A stretch of 50,899 nucleotides of DNA, from contig NZ_VZPV01000006.1 of NCBI RefSeq assembly GCF_008801405.1, positions 1-50,899 of the forward strand. The letters are read 5' to 3'. Below the pieces are notes generated by a model. The model saw only the letters and a program-made list of their open reading frames with translations. It had not been told where the DNA came from and did no database searches. Numbering within the stretch: the stretch's first letter is position 1; each line of letters opens with the position of its first letter. The translations under genes were made by a program, and so were the position numbers. Positions 17,844 through 24,060 of this stretch are shown here, one piece after another. Source of the DNA: Ralstonia insidiosa (GTDB lineage Bacteria; Pseudomonadota; Gammaproteobacteria; Burkholderiales; Burkholderiaceae).

Positions 17844-18250
17844 AATCCTTCGTTCGCTTCATTTGCGCGCTGATGCTCGCCGCCGCTCTGCCCGCCAGCG
17901 CATTCGCGGCTCCGAATGCGTACAACTTCGGCTGGACCACCAGCGGCGCCGACATGGTGAAACCGTTCCAAGTCTTCGACGATGGCCAGTACATCTACGT
18001 CCAATTCGATGATCCGGCGCACGTGCCCGCCATCCTCACTGAGACGCCCAACGGCACCGCACTTCTCAGCTGGCGCCGCAGCTATCCATACATCGTCATC
18101 AGCTATCAGGCCAATGTGCTGATCTTCCGCGCGGGCAACCAGGAAGCTCGGGCAACGAGGTGGTACGTGGATGGTGTGCCACAGGTGGTGTTGCGCGGCG
18201 CTGCCGCGCCGGTCAAGACCACGGGCGCAGCGGCGTCACAAGACCAGTAA
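17840..18250 (+). CDS. Stand-alone VirB9 C-terminal-domain-like periplasmic protein
   Basis: A 136-residue secreted protein: signal peptide (residues 1-23, ending AFA), then a module beginning VFDDGQYIYVQFDDPAHVPAI, which has the beta-strand pattern of the VirB9/TrbG C-terminal domain without its N-terminal half. The last part of the pilus-operon protein at 44276 has the same pattern. It may be an accessory of the outer-membrane complex. It overlaps trbI by 4 bases. Confidence 0.75.
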   Translation: MKSFVRFICALMLAAALPASAFAAPNAYNFGWTTSGADMVKPFQVFDDGQYIYVQFDDPAHVPAILTETPNGTALLSWRRSYPYIVISYQANVLIFRAGNQEARATRWYVDGVPQVVLRGAAAPVKTTGAAASQDQ

Positions 18251-18256
18251 GCCAGC

Positions 18257-19510
18257 ATGCAGGCCAAAACGTTGCTCTCAGCTCTCGCCTACGCCGCGAC
18301 CGGCGCTGGCATCGCGTTCGCCGCCTGGTATCCCGGCAACTGGGTGATCGTGCTGCTTGCGCTGCCGGTGCTCTGGGCGGCAAGCCCGGGCCGAGTTGCA
18401 GCGGGCACGATGTGGGCCGGCTACTACCTGGTGGCCGCTCGTGACATCCCGGTCGTATGCGCCCGGTTTTTCTCGGTCCACGGCGAACTGGGTGCGACGC
18501 CGGCACTCGCCGTCGGCGTCGCGTTCTGGATCGCCCAGGCCTGCGTGCTTGCAATGCCATGGATGGTGCTCAAGCCGGAGCCGGCATCGCGTCAACGCGG
18601 CCTCTGGTGGCGCGCGGCGTTGGCGCTGCTGGTATCGACCGTGCCACCCATCGGCATCGTCGGCTGGGTCTCGCCGTTGCATGTCGCCAGCGTCTTGCTT
18701 CCGGGTGCCGGCATCTACAGCCTGGTGTATGCCGTTCTCGTTTTAGCCGGGCTGGCGTGCTATCCCTTGTGGCTGTTCCCTATGCGTCGGCCCGCCGCGC
18801 TCGGCGCTGCGTTGGTGCTCCTGGTTGCTCCTGTGGCCTCTTCCGAGGCGCTTCCACGGCCGCCGGCGGGCTGGGTCGCGGTCAATACGGCAATGGGCCA
18901 GCTCGACCAGGCCAGCTATGCAGCCCTCTATGCGCGCTCCGAAGCGTTGCAGCTCGCCGCACGCAAGGCGTTCGACGCCGGCGCGCGCGTCGTCGTCTTG
19001 CCGGAAGAAATGACCGGTCTGTGGCGCGACTCTACGCAGTTCTGGTGGGATAGCTCACTTACTCAACTCAAGGACTCAAGGAAAACACTCGTCATGGGTG
19101 TTGACCTGCGCGTTTCGGAATCACCCCGCCGCTACGCAGACAGCGCCATCGTGCTCGGCGCTGGCGATGGCCGATTCGACAGCCGCCAGCCGGTGCCGGC
19201 AGGCCTGTGGCGGCCCATGGCGCCCCTGAGCGCCGTTCTAGGTGACCTTAGCCAAGACTTCCTCACCATCGATGGTCACCGTGCGGCGTTTTCCATCTGC
19301 TACGAAGACTTCCTGTTCTGGCCGCACTGGCGCCTGTTCCTGGTTCGCCCGGATGTGCTGCTCGGCCTGGCCAACAACTGGTTTGACGACGGCCTGGCCG
19401 TTGGCGAGATCCAGCGTCAAAGCATTTCTTCTATTGCACGCATTGCCGGCGTTCCGCTTCTGCGCGCCGTCAACGTGCCCAACTCACCCACCCTCAACGC
19501 AAAACCATGA
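18257..19510 (+). CDS. traB: TraB/Lnt-like membrane carbon-nitrogen hydrolase homologue
   Basis: A 417-residue protein with five or six N-terminal membrane segments (residues 1-200) and a periplasmic nitrilase-like domain. It resembles TraB of Ti-plasmid transfer regions, a relative of apolipoprotein N-acyltransferase. The catalytic-type Glu (VVLPEEMTGLW) and Cys (FSICYEDFLFW) are present; at the expected Lys position the sequence reads SRQPVPAGLW, so the Lys is not evident. Its role in conjugation is unresolved; it may modify or scaffold lipoproteins. It overlaps the DUF2274 gene by 4 bases. Confidence 0.8.
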   Translation: MQAKTLLSALAYAATGAGIAFAAWYPGNWVIVLLALPVLWAASPGRVAAGTMWAGYYLVAARDIPVVCARFFSVHGELGATPALAVGVAFWIAQACVLAMPWMVLKPEPASRQRGLWWRAALALLVSTVPPIGIVGWVSPLHVASVLLPGAGIYSLVYAVLVLAGLACYPLWLFPMRRPAALGAALVLLVAPVASSEALPRPPAGWVAVNTAMGQLDQASYAALYARSEALQLAARKAFDAGARVVVLPEEMTGLWRDSTQFWWDSSLTQLKDSRKTLVMGVDLRVSESPRRYADSAIVLGAGDGRFDSRQPVPAGLWRPMAPLSAVLGDLSQDFLTIDGHRAAFSICYEDFLFWPHWRLFLVRPDVLLGLANNWFDDGLAVGEIQRQSISSIARIAGVPLLRAVNVPNSPTLNAKP

Positions 19511-19755
19511 CTGAAAAGAAAGCTCGCCTCATGCTGCCCGTCGCCAAGCCGGTTCCGCAGCACGCCACGCTCAAGTTGACTATTCCAGCGGGCTTGCATG
19601 CCGCGCTGCTGCATTACCAGGATGCCTATCGGGAGATGAACGAAGCCGAACTATCCATGGACGACATCGGCGAATACATCCTGCGTCAGCACCTGCGCCG
19701 CGACAAGGCGTTTGCCGCATGGGCCGAAACGCGCGGCATCAAGCTCGAAATCTAG
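19507..19755 (+). CDS. DUF2274 family protein
   Basis: An 82-residue protein with the DUF2274 pattern (TLKLTIPAGLHAALLHYQDAY, then DIGEYILRQHLRRDKAF). The family typically follows trbI on conjugative elements, as it nearly does here. The fold looks ribbon-helix-helix-like, so a DNA-binding or regulatory role is possible but unproven. Confidence 0.8.
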   Translation: MTEKKARLMLPVAKPVPQHATLKLTIPAGLHAALLHYQDAYREMNEAELSMDDIGEYILRQHLRRDKAFAAWAETRGIKLEI

Positions 19756-19807
19756 GTTTCCTGATGTGACGCACCAGACGACTGATACCGAATGGACAGG
19801 CCACAAC

Positions 19808-20002
19808 ATGCAGCGGATCACGGTCACGCTTGAAATGCATCCTGATGACTACAGGCGAATGCGAGAGGCGGCACAAACGGCGCAGATTCCAGAACCGGAA
19901 TTCTGCGCGCTGGCCATCCACAAGGGTGTCAAGGTGCTTATGAACTGCCAGGCGGACGTGAGCGCGCTGCTCCATCCACTCAACGCCGGAGCCATGAAAT
20001 GA
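19808..20002 (+). CDS. Small ribbon-helix-helix-like protein
   Basis: A 64-residue protein: a beta-strand-like start (QRITVTLEMHPDDYRRM) followed by helices, like small RHH DNA-binding proteins. ATG at 19808 follows ACAGGCCACAAC; no strong ribosome-binding site is visible. The stop overlaps the start of the nuclease gene. Function unknown; possible operon regulator. Confidence 0.6.
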   Translation: MQRITVTLEMHPDDYRRMREAAQTAQIPEPEFCALAIHKGVKVLMNCQADVSALLHPLNAGAMK

Positions 20003-20571
20003 CGCCGCGCCGCCTGCCCTTGTTTGTGCCCGGCCTGGTGCTGGCCAGCACTGTTGCACTGTCTCCGATCGGCAGCTATGCAGAAGGCGTCTCGCTGCAG
20101 AACACCGGCACCGTCACCGTCTATTTCTCGCCGGCCGGCGGTGCCGCCGACGCGATCGCGCGGTCCATCGAGGCGGCCCACACGCGCGTGTGGCTTGCCG
20201 GCTACGAGTTCACGCACCCACGCATCGCCCGCGCGCTTGCGCAAGCTGCAGATCCGCGCCGGCATGTCGACGTGCGCGTGGTGCTTGACCAGGAGAACGT
20301 TCGTTCGTCCTACAGCGTGGCAACCTACCTGGCGCACGCCGGCGTGCCCGTGCGGATCGACTGGACGCATCCTCGCATGCACCAGAAGACCGTCGTTATC
20401 GACGACAACATCGTGGGCCTGGGCAGCATGAATTTCACGCGCGCTGGCGACGAGAAGAATTCCGAAAACTGGAACGTCTTCCGCGGCAACCCTCAGCTCG
20501 CGCAGCTCTATGCGCAGGCCTTCCTGCAGCTGCACGCACAATCGACGCCGTACCAGAGCAAGGGGCAGTAG
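19999..20571 (+). CDS. Secreted phospholipase-D-family nuclease (Nuc/EndA-like)
   Basis: A 190-residue protein: signal peptide (residues 1-28), then a single PLD domain with one HxK motif, MHQKTVVIDDNIVGLGSMNFT, and the downstream GDEKNSENW stretch. Single-motif members such as Nuc of pKM101 act as dimers that cut DNA. A periplasmic location is predicted. Plasmid transfer regions often carry such nucleases, but they are usually dispensable for transfer. Confidence 0.9.
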   Translation: MTPRRLPLFVPGLVLASTVALSPIGSYAEGVSLQNTGTVTVYFSPAGGAADAIARSIEAAHTRVWLAGYEFTHPRIARALAQAADPRRHVDVRVVLDQENVRSSYSVATYLAHAGVPVRIDWTHPRMHQKTVVIDDNIVGLGSMNFTRAGDEKNSENWNVFRGNPQLAQLYAQAFLQLHAQSTPYQSKGQ

Positions 20572-20573
20572 CC

Positions 20574-20783
20574 ATGACGACATTCACCATCGCTCAGATC
20601 GAACAGGCTATTAATTACTGGCGCGCTGCACAGCCTGGCGCCGAGTTCGCCTTGAATGCGCAGGCCCGGGCCCTCGCCAGCGTCTACGGGTTGATGATCT
20701 ATGACGGCCGCGCGCACGTCGCGCTGGCGGATCTCACCGTTGGCCAGGTGGAAGCGCTGACCGCTGCGCTGGGCACGCAGTGA
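20574..20783 (+). CDS. DUF3717 family protein
   Basis: A 69-residue protein matching the DUF3717 pattern: FTIAQIEQAINYWRAAQP then ALASVYGLMIYDG. The family is found mainly in Burkholderiales, which supports the host guess. It is probably a small helical, possibly DNA-binding, protein. It lies 2 nt after the nuclease gene. Confidence 0.8.
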   Translation: MTTFTIAQIEQAINYWRAAQPGAEFALNAQARALASVYGLMIYDGRAHVALADLTVGQVEALTAALGTQ

Positions 20784-20836
20784 TTCTCAACGGCAGCGAC
20801 TCAAGAATGAGCCGGCCTGGCCGGCAAAGGAGACGG

Positions 20837-21073
20837 ATGATGACAACCGGCAACACCACAAAAATCTTTATCAAAGCAAAAGACGCTACAGATGAAGTGC
20901 TGGCCGAGATCACGTTGAAGGATGGTCCGCACATGAATGCGCACGGGGATCTCGACTGCACGCGGTACTCGCTTCAGACGGCATTTGCGGAAATCTTCGG
21001 CCGAGAGGTGCGGGTCGTGGCCGATTCCGATATTCCGCTTACCGACAATCCAGGTATGGTGTTCCTGCCGTAA
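20837..21073 (+). CDS. Hypothetical protein
   Basis: A 78-residue protein starting at the double ATG at 20837, which has AAAGGAGA 6 nt upstream. It contains KIFIKAKDATDEVLAEITL and ends with DNPGMVFLP. It has no signal peptide or membrane segment. No family was recognised. It is in the 3' part of the trb operon. Confidence 0.6.
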   Translation: MMTTGNTTKIFIKAKDATDEVLAEITLKDGPHMNAHGDLDCTRYSLQTAFAEIFGREVRVVADSDIPLTDNPGMVFLP

Positions 21074-21098
21074 GCGCTGGTGAAATTTCGGGTTTCCC

Positions 21099-21446
21099 AT
21101 GGAAACAATTGACGACGATGTTTCAGGGCGTCCGCCAGCAGGCGGGCGAGTGGCGGCAGCAGCTGACACGTCCCCCATCAACGCCGGCCTGCAGGCCGGC
21201 GTTGATGCGTCTGGCGTCATCGTCGCCAACGATCGTGACCGGCGATCCCTCGCCTGGTTGCGCGAACAGGTCGGCGACGCTGCCATCGAGGCCGCCGTCG
21301 CGCAGCTCGCTGGCCAACGCCGGCCCTACGTGTCCAACGTGGCCAAAGCACTCGGCATCGCGATCCCGAGCGACCTTGCGCTGACCAGCGCAGACACCGC
21401 CCGGGCCCGCATCGCGGCGTTGCGCTCGCTCATCAAGAAGAAGTGA
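21099..21446 (+). CDS. Hypothetical protein, last gene of the trb operon
   Basis: A 115-residue protein. The first 40 residues are encoded by a repeated DNA element (21125-21207) that includes a 32-bp perfect palindrome, so they may not be conserved. Residues 45-115 are helical and basic (LREQVGDAAIEAAVAQL ... PYVSNVAKALGI) and end in KKK, suggesting a small DNA-binding protein. A strong terminator follows 40 nt later. Confidence 0.6.
   Translation: METIDDDVSGRPPAGGRVAAAADTSPINAGLQAGVDASGVIVANDRDRRSLAWLREQVGDAAIEAAVAQLAGQRRPYVSNVAKALGIAIPSDLALTSADTARARIAALRSLIKKK
21125..21210. repeat. Dispersed ~85-bp repeat with perfect 32-bp palindrome (copy 1)
   Basis: Bases 21125-21174 match 42438-42487 at all but a handful of positions (shared core CCGCCAGCAGG and GGCGGCAGCAGC, then CACGTCCCC), and the similarity continues less strictly to about 21210. 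Here the tail is a perfect 32-bp palindrome at 21176-21207 (half site CATCAACGCCGGCC). Both copies point the same way and are 21.3 kb apart. It could be a recombination or protein-binding site. Confidence 0.6.
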
Positions 21447-21483
21447 CCACGCAGGCTTGCGCCGGCGCGCCGGCGGCAAGAAA

Positions 21484-21512
21484 AAAGCGAGAGGGGTGAA
21501 CCCTCTCGCTTT
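21484..21512. terminator. Bidirectional rho-independent terminator
   Basis: A perfect 12-bp stem (AAAGCGAGAGGG with CCCTCTCGCTTT, loop GTGAA), with A-runs on one side and T-runs on the other. It ends the trb operon on the plus strand and the 21551 gene on the minus strand. The same stem core GCGAGAGGG is reused in the terminator at 38793. Confidence 0.85.
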
Positions 21513-21550
21513 GGTGCTGCGTTGGCTATAGGAGCCGATTCCCGTGTGTC

Positions 21551-21757
21551 TCACGGCGTTTCTTTTTGCGTCCAAGCACCGTCATCGAGTGCCTGTTGTG
21601 CCTTCGCTTGCGTGGTGAAATATTCCACCGACTCGCGTGAGCACGGACCCGCATCGTCAGCCGTACCAATGTAGAAGCCGGCATTGGATTTGAGCACTTG
21701 CAACGGAAGTTCAATGTTGCAGTACTGCTGGGCCAACAAACCAAACGTGTGAATCAT
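21551..21757 (-). CDS. Small hypothetical protein with module leader A
   Basis: A 68-residue protein starting at MIHTFGLLAQQ, with TTTGGAG 6 nt upstream of the ATG. It has two cysteines and no membrane segment. No family was recognised. It is a single-gene unit with its own promoter and structured leader (21782-21847) and terminator (21484-21512). The same promoter-leader type drives the genes at 21956 and 38310. Confidence 0.65.
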   Translation of the reverse strand: MIHTFGLLAQQYCNIELPLQVLKSNAGFYIGTADDAGPCSRESVEYFTTQAKAQQALDDGAWTQKETP

Positions 21758-21781
21758 GATGGATCTCCAAAGTTGAGTGGA

Positions 21782-21865
21782 GCCATCCGGGAGCGTCGAT
21801 CGACGCGCCGCGAATGGCGAAACGTCGATCAATGCCGGAACATTCTACAACTGGCGTTTTGGAGA
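21782..21865 (-). promoter_or_regulatory. Promoter plus structured leader, copy A
   Basis: On the minus strand: -10 box TAGAAT (complement of 21842-21847), then 29 nt to the start of a two-part hairpin (21782-21818). Outer arms GCCATTCG and CGGATGGC enclose an inner stem GCGTC-GATC-GACGC. The ATG lies 24 nt further on. Copies B (22417) and C (38245) keep the spacing and the pairing while changing bases. Confidence 0.7.
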
Positions 21866-21875
21866 TGTCACAAGA

Positions 21876-21906
21876 AAAAACGGGGAAGGTTTTCACCCTC
21901 CCCGTT
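21876..21906 (-). terminator. Rho-independent terminator of the 21956 gene
   Basis: Read on the minus strand: AACGGGGAGG pairs with CCTTCCCCGTT (one bulge), loop about 6 nt, followed by TTTTTTC. It ends transcription of the 21956-22396 gene just before the promoter of the 21551 gene. Confidence 0.8.
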
Positions 21907-21955
21907 CGTGCGGCTAAAAAGCCTTTCCCGCTTGCTGCCTGACGACTTTTCACCA

Positions 21956-22396
21956 TCATTCCCAGCTGGGTTTCATAGTGATTCTGCCGTCCAACCAATA
22001 GCATCCCATCAGCTTCAGCTCGTAGCCAGCTCGATGCAAGCGGCTCAGCCGTTGTATCCAGGCCGGCAGTCTGAACCACCAGTGCAACATCAGCGCAGGG
22101 TAGGCATCCGAGATCATCCAAAGACGCCCTTGGCAATTGTGCGTTTTCGCATTGCACCAAAGCGATCCCACACACGTGCCTTTTCTGGTGTACAGCGTCA
22201 TCGACCAAGCTGCGTCTGGATGACTCGGAAGCGCGTCCAGAACAGCCCAGATCGCACCAGCTCCTCTGCCGATCTGTATTGCGCCCTTCATGATCCAGGA
22301 ACCATATGCCTCGCTGCTCTCAGGGCGAAAATCAGGCCCTTCAGACAGGCAAGACAGGTTCAGCTCGACTTCAGGGATAAGGTTTGCAGACAACAT
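21956..22396 (-). CDS. Hypothetical protein with module leader B
   Basis: A 146-residue protein from MLSANLIPEVE; TTGGAGGCC stands just ahead of the ATG. It is rich in Trp and Cys (WCNAKTHNC, ALMLHWWFRLPAW) and lacks a clear signal peptide. No family was recognised. Like the genes at 21551 and 38310 it is a monocistronic unit with the shared promoter-leader element and its own terminator. A longer reading from 22504 would translate that leader and was rejected. Confidence 0.6.
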   Translation of the reverse strand: MLSANLIPEVELNLSCLSEGPDFRPESSEAYGSWIMKGAIQIGRGAGAIWAVLDALPSHPDAAWSMTLYTRKGTCVGSLWCNAKTHNCQGRLWMISDAYPALMLHWWFRLPAWIQRLSRLHRAGYELKLMGCYWLDGRITMKPSWE

Positions 22397-22416
22397 GATG
22401 GCCTCCAATGAAAAAG

Positions 22417-22500
22417 GCCACTCGGGAGCGTCAATCGACGCCCCGCGAATGGCAGAACGTCGATCAACACCGGGCCATTCTATGCCTGCGATTTTGCGGA
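22417..22500 (-). promoter_or_regulatory. Promoter plus structured leader, copy B
   Basis: On the minus strand: -10 box TAGAAT (complement of 22477-22482), 29 nt to the hairpin at 22417-22453. Outer arms GCCATTCG/CGAGTGGC (one G-U pair) and inner stem GGCGTC-GATT-GACGCTC. The ATG is 20 nt downstream. Upstream of the -10 the CTCCGCAAAA stretch resembles copies A and C. Confidence 0.7.
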
Positions 22501-22509
22501 GCAAACAGG

Positions 22510-22917
22510 TATTTTTTTGCTGGTGATGCTGCGTCGTTTTCCGTCTGCAGCCCGGCCGTCAATTGCCACCCTGGGCGTCTCCCTGCGCTTCGCTTCGGGC
22601 CGGGCTCTCGTGCTGCGCATCGAGCCAGGCTGTGCCTGTCTCGCCCCGCCAGTGGCGGGCTTCCATCCCTGACGCTTCCGCTGGCCAGCCAGCGGTGCAC
22701 CCCCTGTTGTGGCGCTCCTTCCAGGAGCGCAGTCCGACGAGCGGCAGCAACGACCGCGCCAGGGCCAGACCCGCGCCAGCGCTGCGCACTGTCACGTGTC
22801 TGGCTTGTCCTGTCACGGCCCTTGCCACGCCGCGCGAGGGTGCCGGCATCCGCCGCGCCAGCGCGCTACGCGCACTGTCACGTCGGCCGCTTCTCGGCCC
22901 CCTCGAAAACCGGCAGC
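22510..22917. other. GC-rich gene-free stretch
   Basis: About 400 bp without a supported gene. Possible reading frames here are Arg/Pro/Ser-rich and look like GC-rich artefacts. Small inverted repeats occur (e.g. CAGTGTCACG-type repeats, with CACTGTCACGT found at 22788 and 22873). With the adjoining 102-bp inverted repeat this is the most likely place for oriT, but no known nic sequence was recognised. Confidence 0.4.
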
Positions 22918-23019
22918 ACACAGCCCGTCAGCCGCGTCTGCATCCCCCCACAACCCCCGCACCTAGGGTGAGGGGGACTTGTGGGGGGATGCTTTGACGA
23001 CGCGGCCGACAGGCTGTGT
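22918..23019. other. 102-bp nested inverted repeat: oriT or single-strand promoter candidate
   Basis: Four nested stems. The outer arms (22918-22938 and 22999-23019) pair over about 19 of 21 bases. A perfect 14-bp stem (GCATCCCCCCACAA and its complement) follows inside, then CCCCC/GGGGG and CACC-TAG-GGTG at the tip. It stands 150 bp before the putative leading-region genes. Such long fold-back DNA is typical of oriT and of Frpo-type promoters active on single-stranded DNA. Confidence 0.5.
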
Positions 23020-23050
23020 CTCACGCTGCCATCACCCCACCCTTCCCCAA

Positions 23051-23110
23051 CCCCTTCCCGTGAGGGAAGGGGCTTATCTCCCCACCCCCCCGCCCGCCCC
23101 CAGGGGCGGG
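23051..23110. repeat. Two further perfect hairpins upstream of the DUF932 gene
   Basis: CCCCTTCCC-GTGA-GGGAAGGGG (23051-23072) and CCCGCCCC-CA-GGGGCGGG (23093-23110). They continue the fold-back series that begins at 22918. No T-run follows, so ordinary termination is unlikely. Confidence 0.6.
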
Positions 23111-23124
23111 AGCGAGGAAGGTCC

Positions 23125-23141
23125 GAGCGAGAGGATCGCTC
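23125..23141 (+). promoter_or_regulatory. Start-proximal stem-loop of the DUF932 gene
   Basis: GAGCGA-GAGGA-TCGCTC, ending 26 nt before the ATG at 23168, with AAAGGAG in between. It is one of a set of stem-loops at nearly fixed distance from start codons (see 24002, 25975, 26273, 29611). Confidence 0.5.
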
Positions 23142-23167
23142 TCAACAACCTCTAAAGGAGATTCACC

Positions 23168-23995
23168 ATGTCTTACCTGTCGCTGCGCAATGCCAACGTC
23201 GTGCGCTCCAAGACCCCGCTGGCCGATGACGACATCCGCCGCGTTGCGCCCTCCATCTTCGCGGACGGCAAGCACGAAAGCCGCTCCGATCGGTATACCT
23301 ACATTCCCACCATCGACGTGCTGAACGGCCTGCGCAAGGAAGGTTTTCAGCCGTACATGGCAATGCAGACCCGCGTGCGCGACGATGGCAAGCGCGAACA
23401 CACCAAGCACCTGTTGCGCCTGCGCCATGTTGACCACGTGGTCGACGTGGGGCAGGAGGTGAACGAAATCATCCTTTTGAATTCGCACGATGGATCAAGC
23501 GCGTACCAGATGCGCGCCGGTGTGCATCGCTTCATCTGCTCCAACGGCTTGGTGGTCGGCGACGATTTCGCGGACATCCGTATCCCGCACAAGGGCAACG
23601 TCATCGATCAAGTCATCGAGGGCGCATTCACTGTGCTCGATACCTTTGAGAACGTGAACACGCAGCGCGACGGCATGAAGGCGCTCACGCTCGACAGTGG
23701 CGAGCAGCAGGCTTTCGCGCGTGCCGCGCTCGCCTTCCGCTACGACGAGACGGTGGCACCCGCACCCATCACCGACACCGATCTGTTGAGCGTTCGCCGC
23801 ATGGATGATCGCGCGCCCGACCTGTGGACCACGTTCAACCGCGTTCAGGAAAACATCATCAAGGGCGGTGTGCGTGGCCGCAATGCGACCGGCAAGCGCG
23901 TTACCACGCGCGCTGTGAACGGCATTGACCAGGACATCAAACTCAATCGCGCTCTGTGGGTGCTCGCTGAGGAAATGCGCAAGCTCAAGGCCTAG
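23168..23995 (+). CDS. DUF932 family plasmid/phage protein
   Basis: A 275-residue DUF932 protein: RVAPSIFADGKHESRSDRYTYIPT at the start, then HRFICSNGLVVGDDF and a C-terminal NRALWVLAEEMRKL. The family is common in plasmid leading regions and phages; its molecular role is unknown. Strong AAAGGAG before the ATG. It starts a plus-strand series (DUF932, ParB-like, two small genes, DUF4942) reminiscent of the F-plasmid leading region. Confidence 0.85.
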   Translation: MSYLSLRNANVVRSKTPLADDDIRRVAPSIFADGKHESRSDRYTYIPTIDVLNGLRKEGFQPYMAMQTRVRDDGKREHTKHLLRLRHVDHVVDVGQEVNEIILLNSHDGSSAYQMRAGVHRFICSNGLVVGDDFADIRIPHKGNVIDQVIEGAFTVLDTFENVNTQRDGMKALTLDSGEQQAFARAALAFRYDETVAPAPITDTDLLSVRRMDDRAPDLWTTFNRVQENIIKGGVRGRNATGKRVTTRAVNGIDQDIKLNRALWVLAEEMRKLKA

Positions 23996-24001
23996 CCCAT
24001 C

Positions 24002-24031
24002 GCGGCCAGCGCCCGGGCGGGCGCTGGCCGC
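24002..24031 (+). promoter_or_regulatory. Start-proximal stem-loop of the ParB-like gene
   Basis: A perfect 14-bp stem with a 2-nt gap (arm GCGGCCAGCGCCCG), ending 29 nt before the ATG at 24061. There is no T-run. It fills the gap between the DUF932 and ParB-like genes. Confidence 0.55.
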
Positions 24032-24060
24032 TTCCCCTCTTCTCTCATTGGATACCCATC

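Noticed and set aside
22510..22917. Overlapping Arg/Pro-rich open frames on both strands
   Set aside because: Typical GC-rich spurious frames without ribosome-binding sites or protein-like composition.
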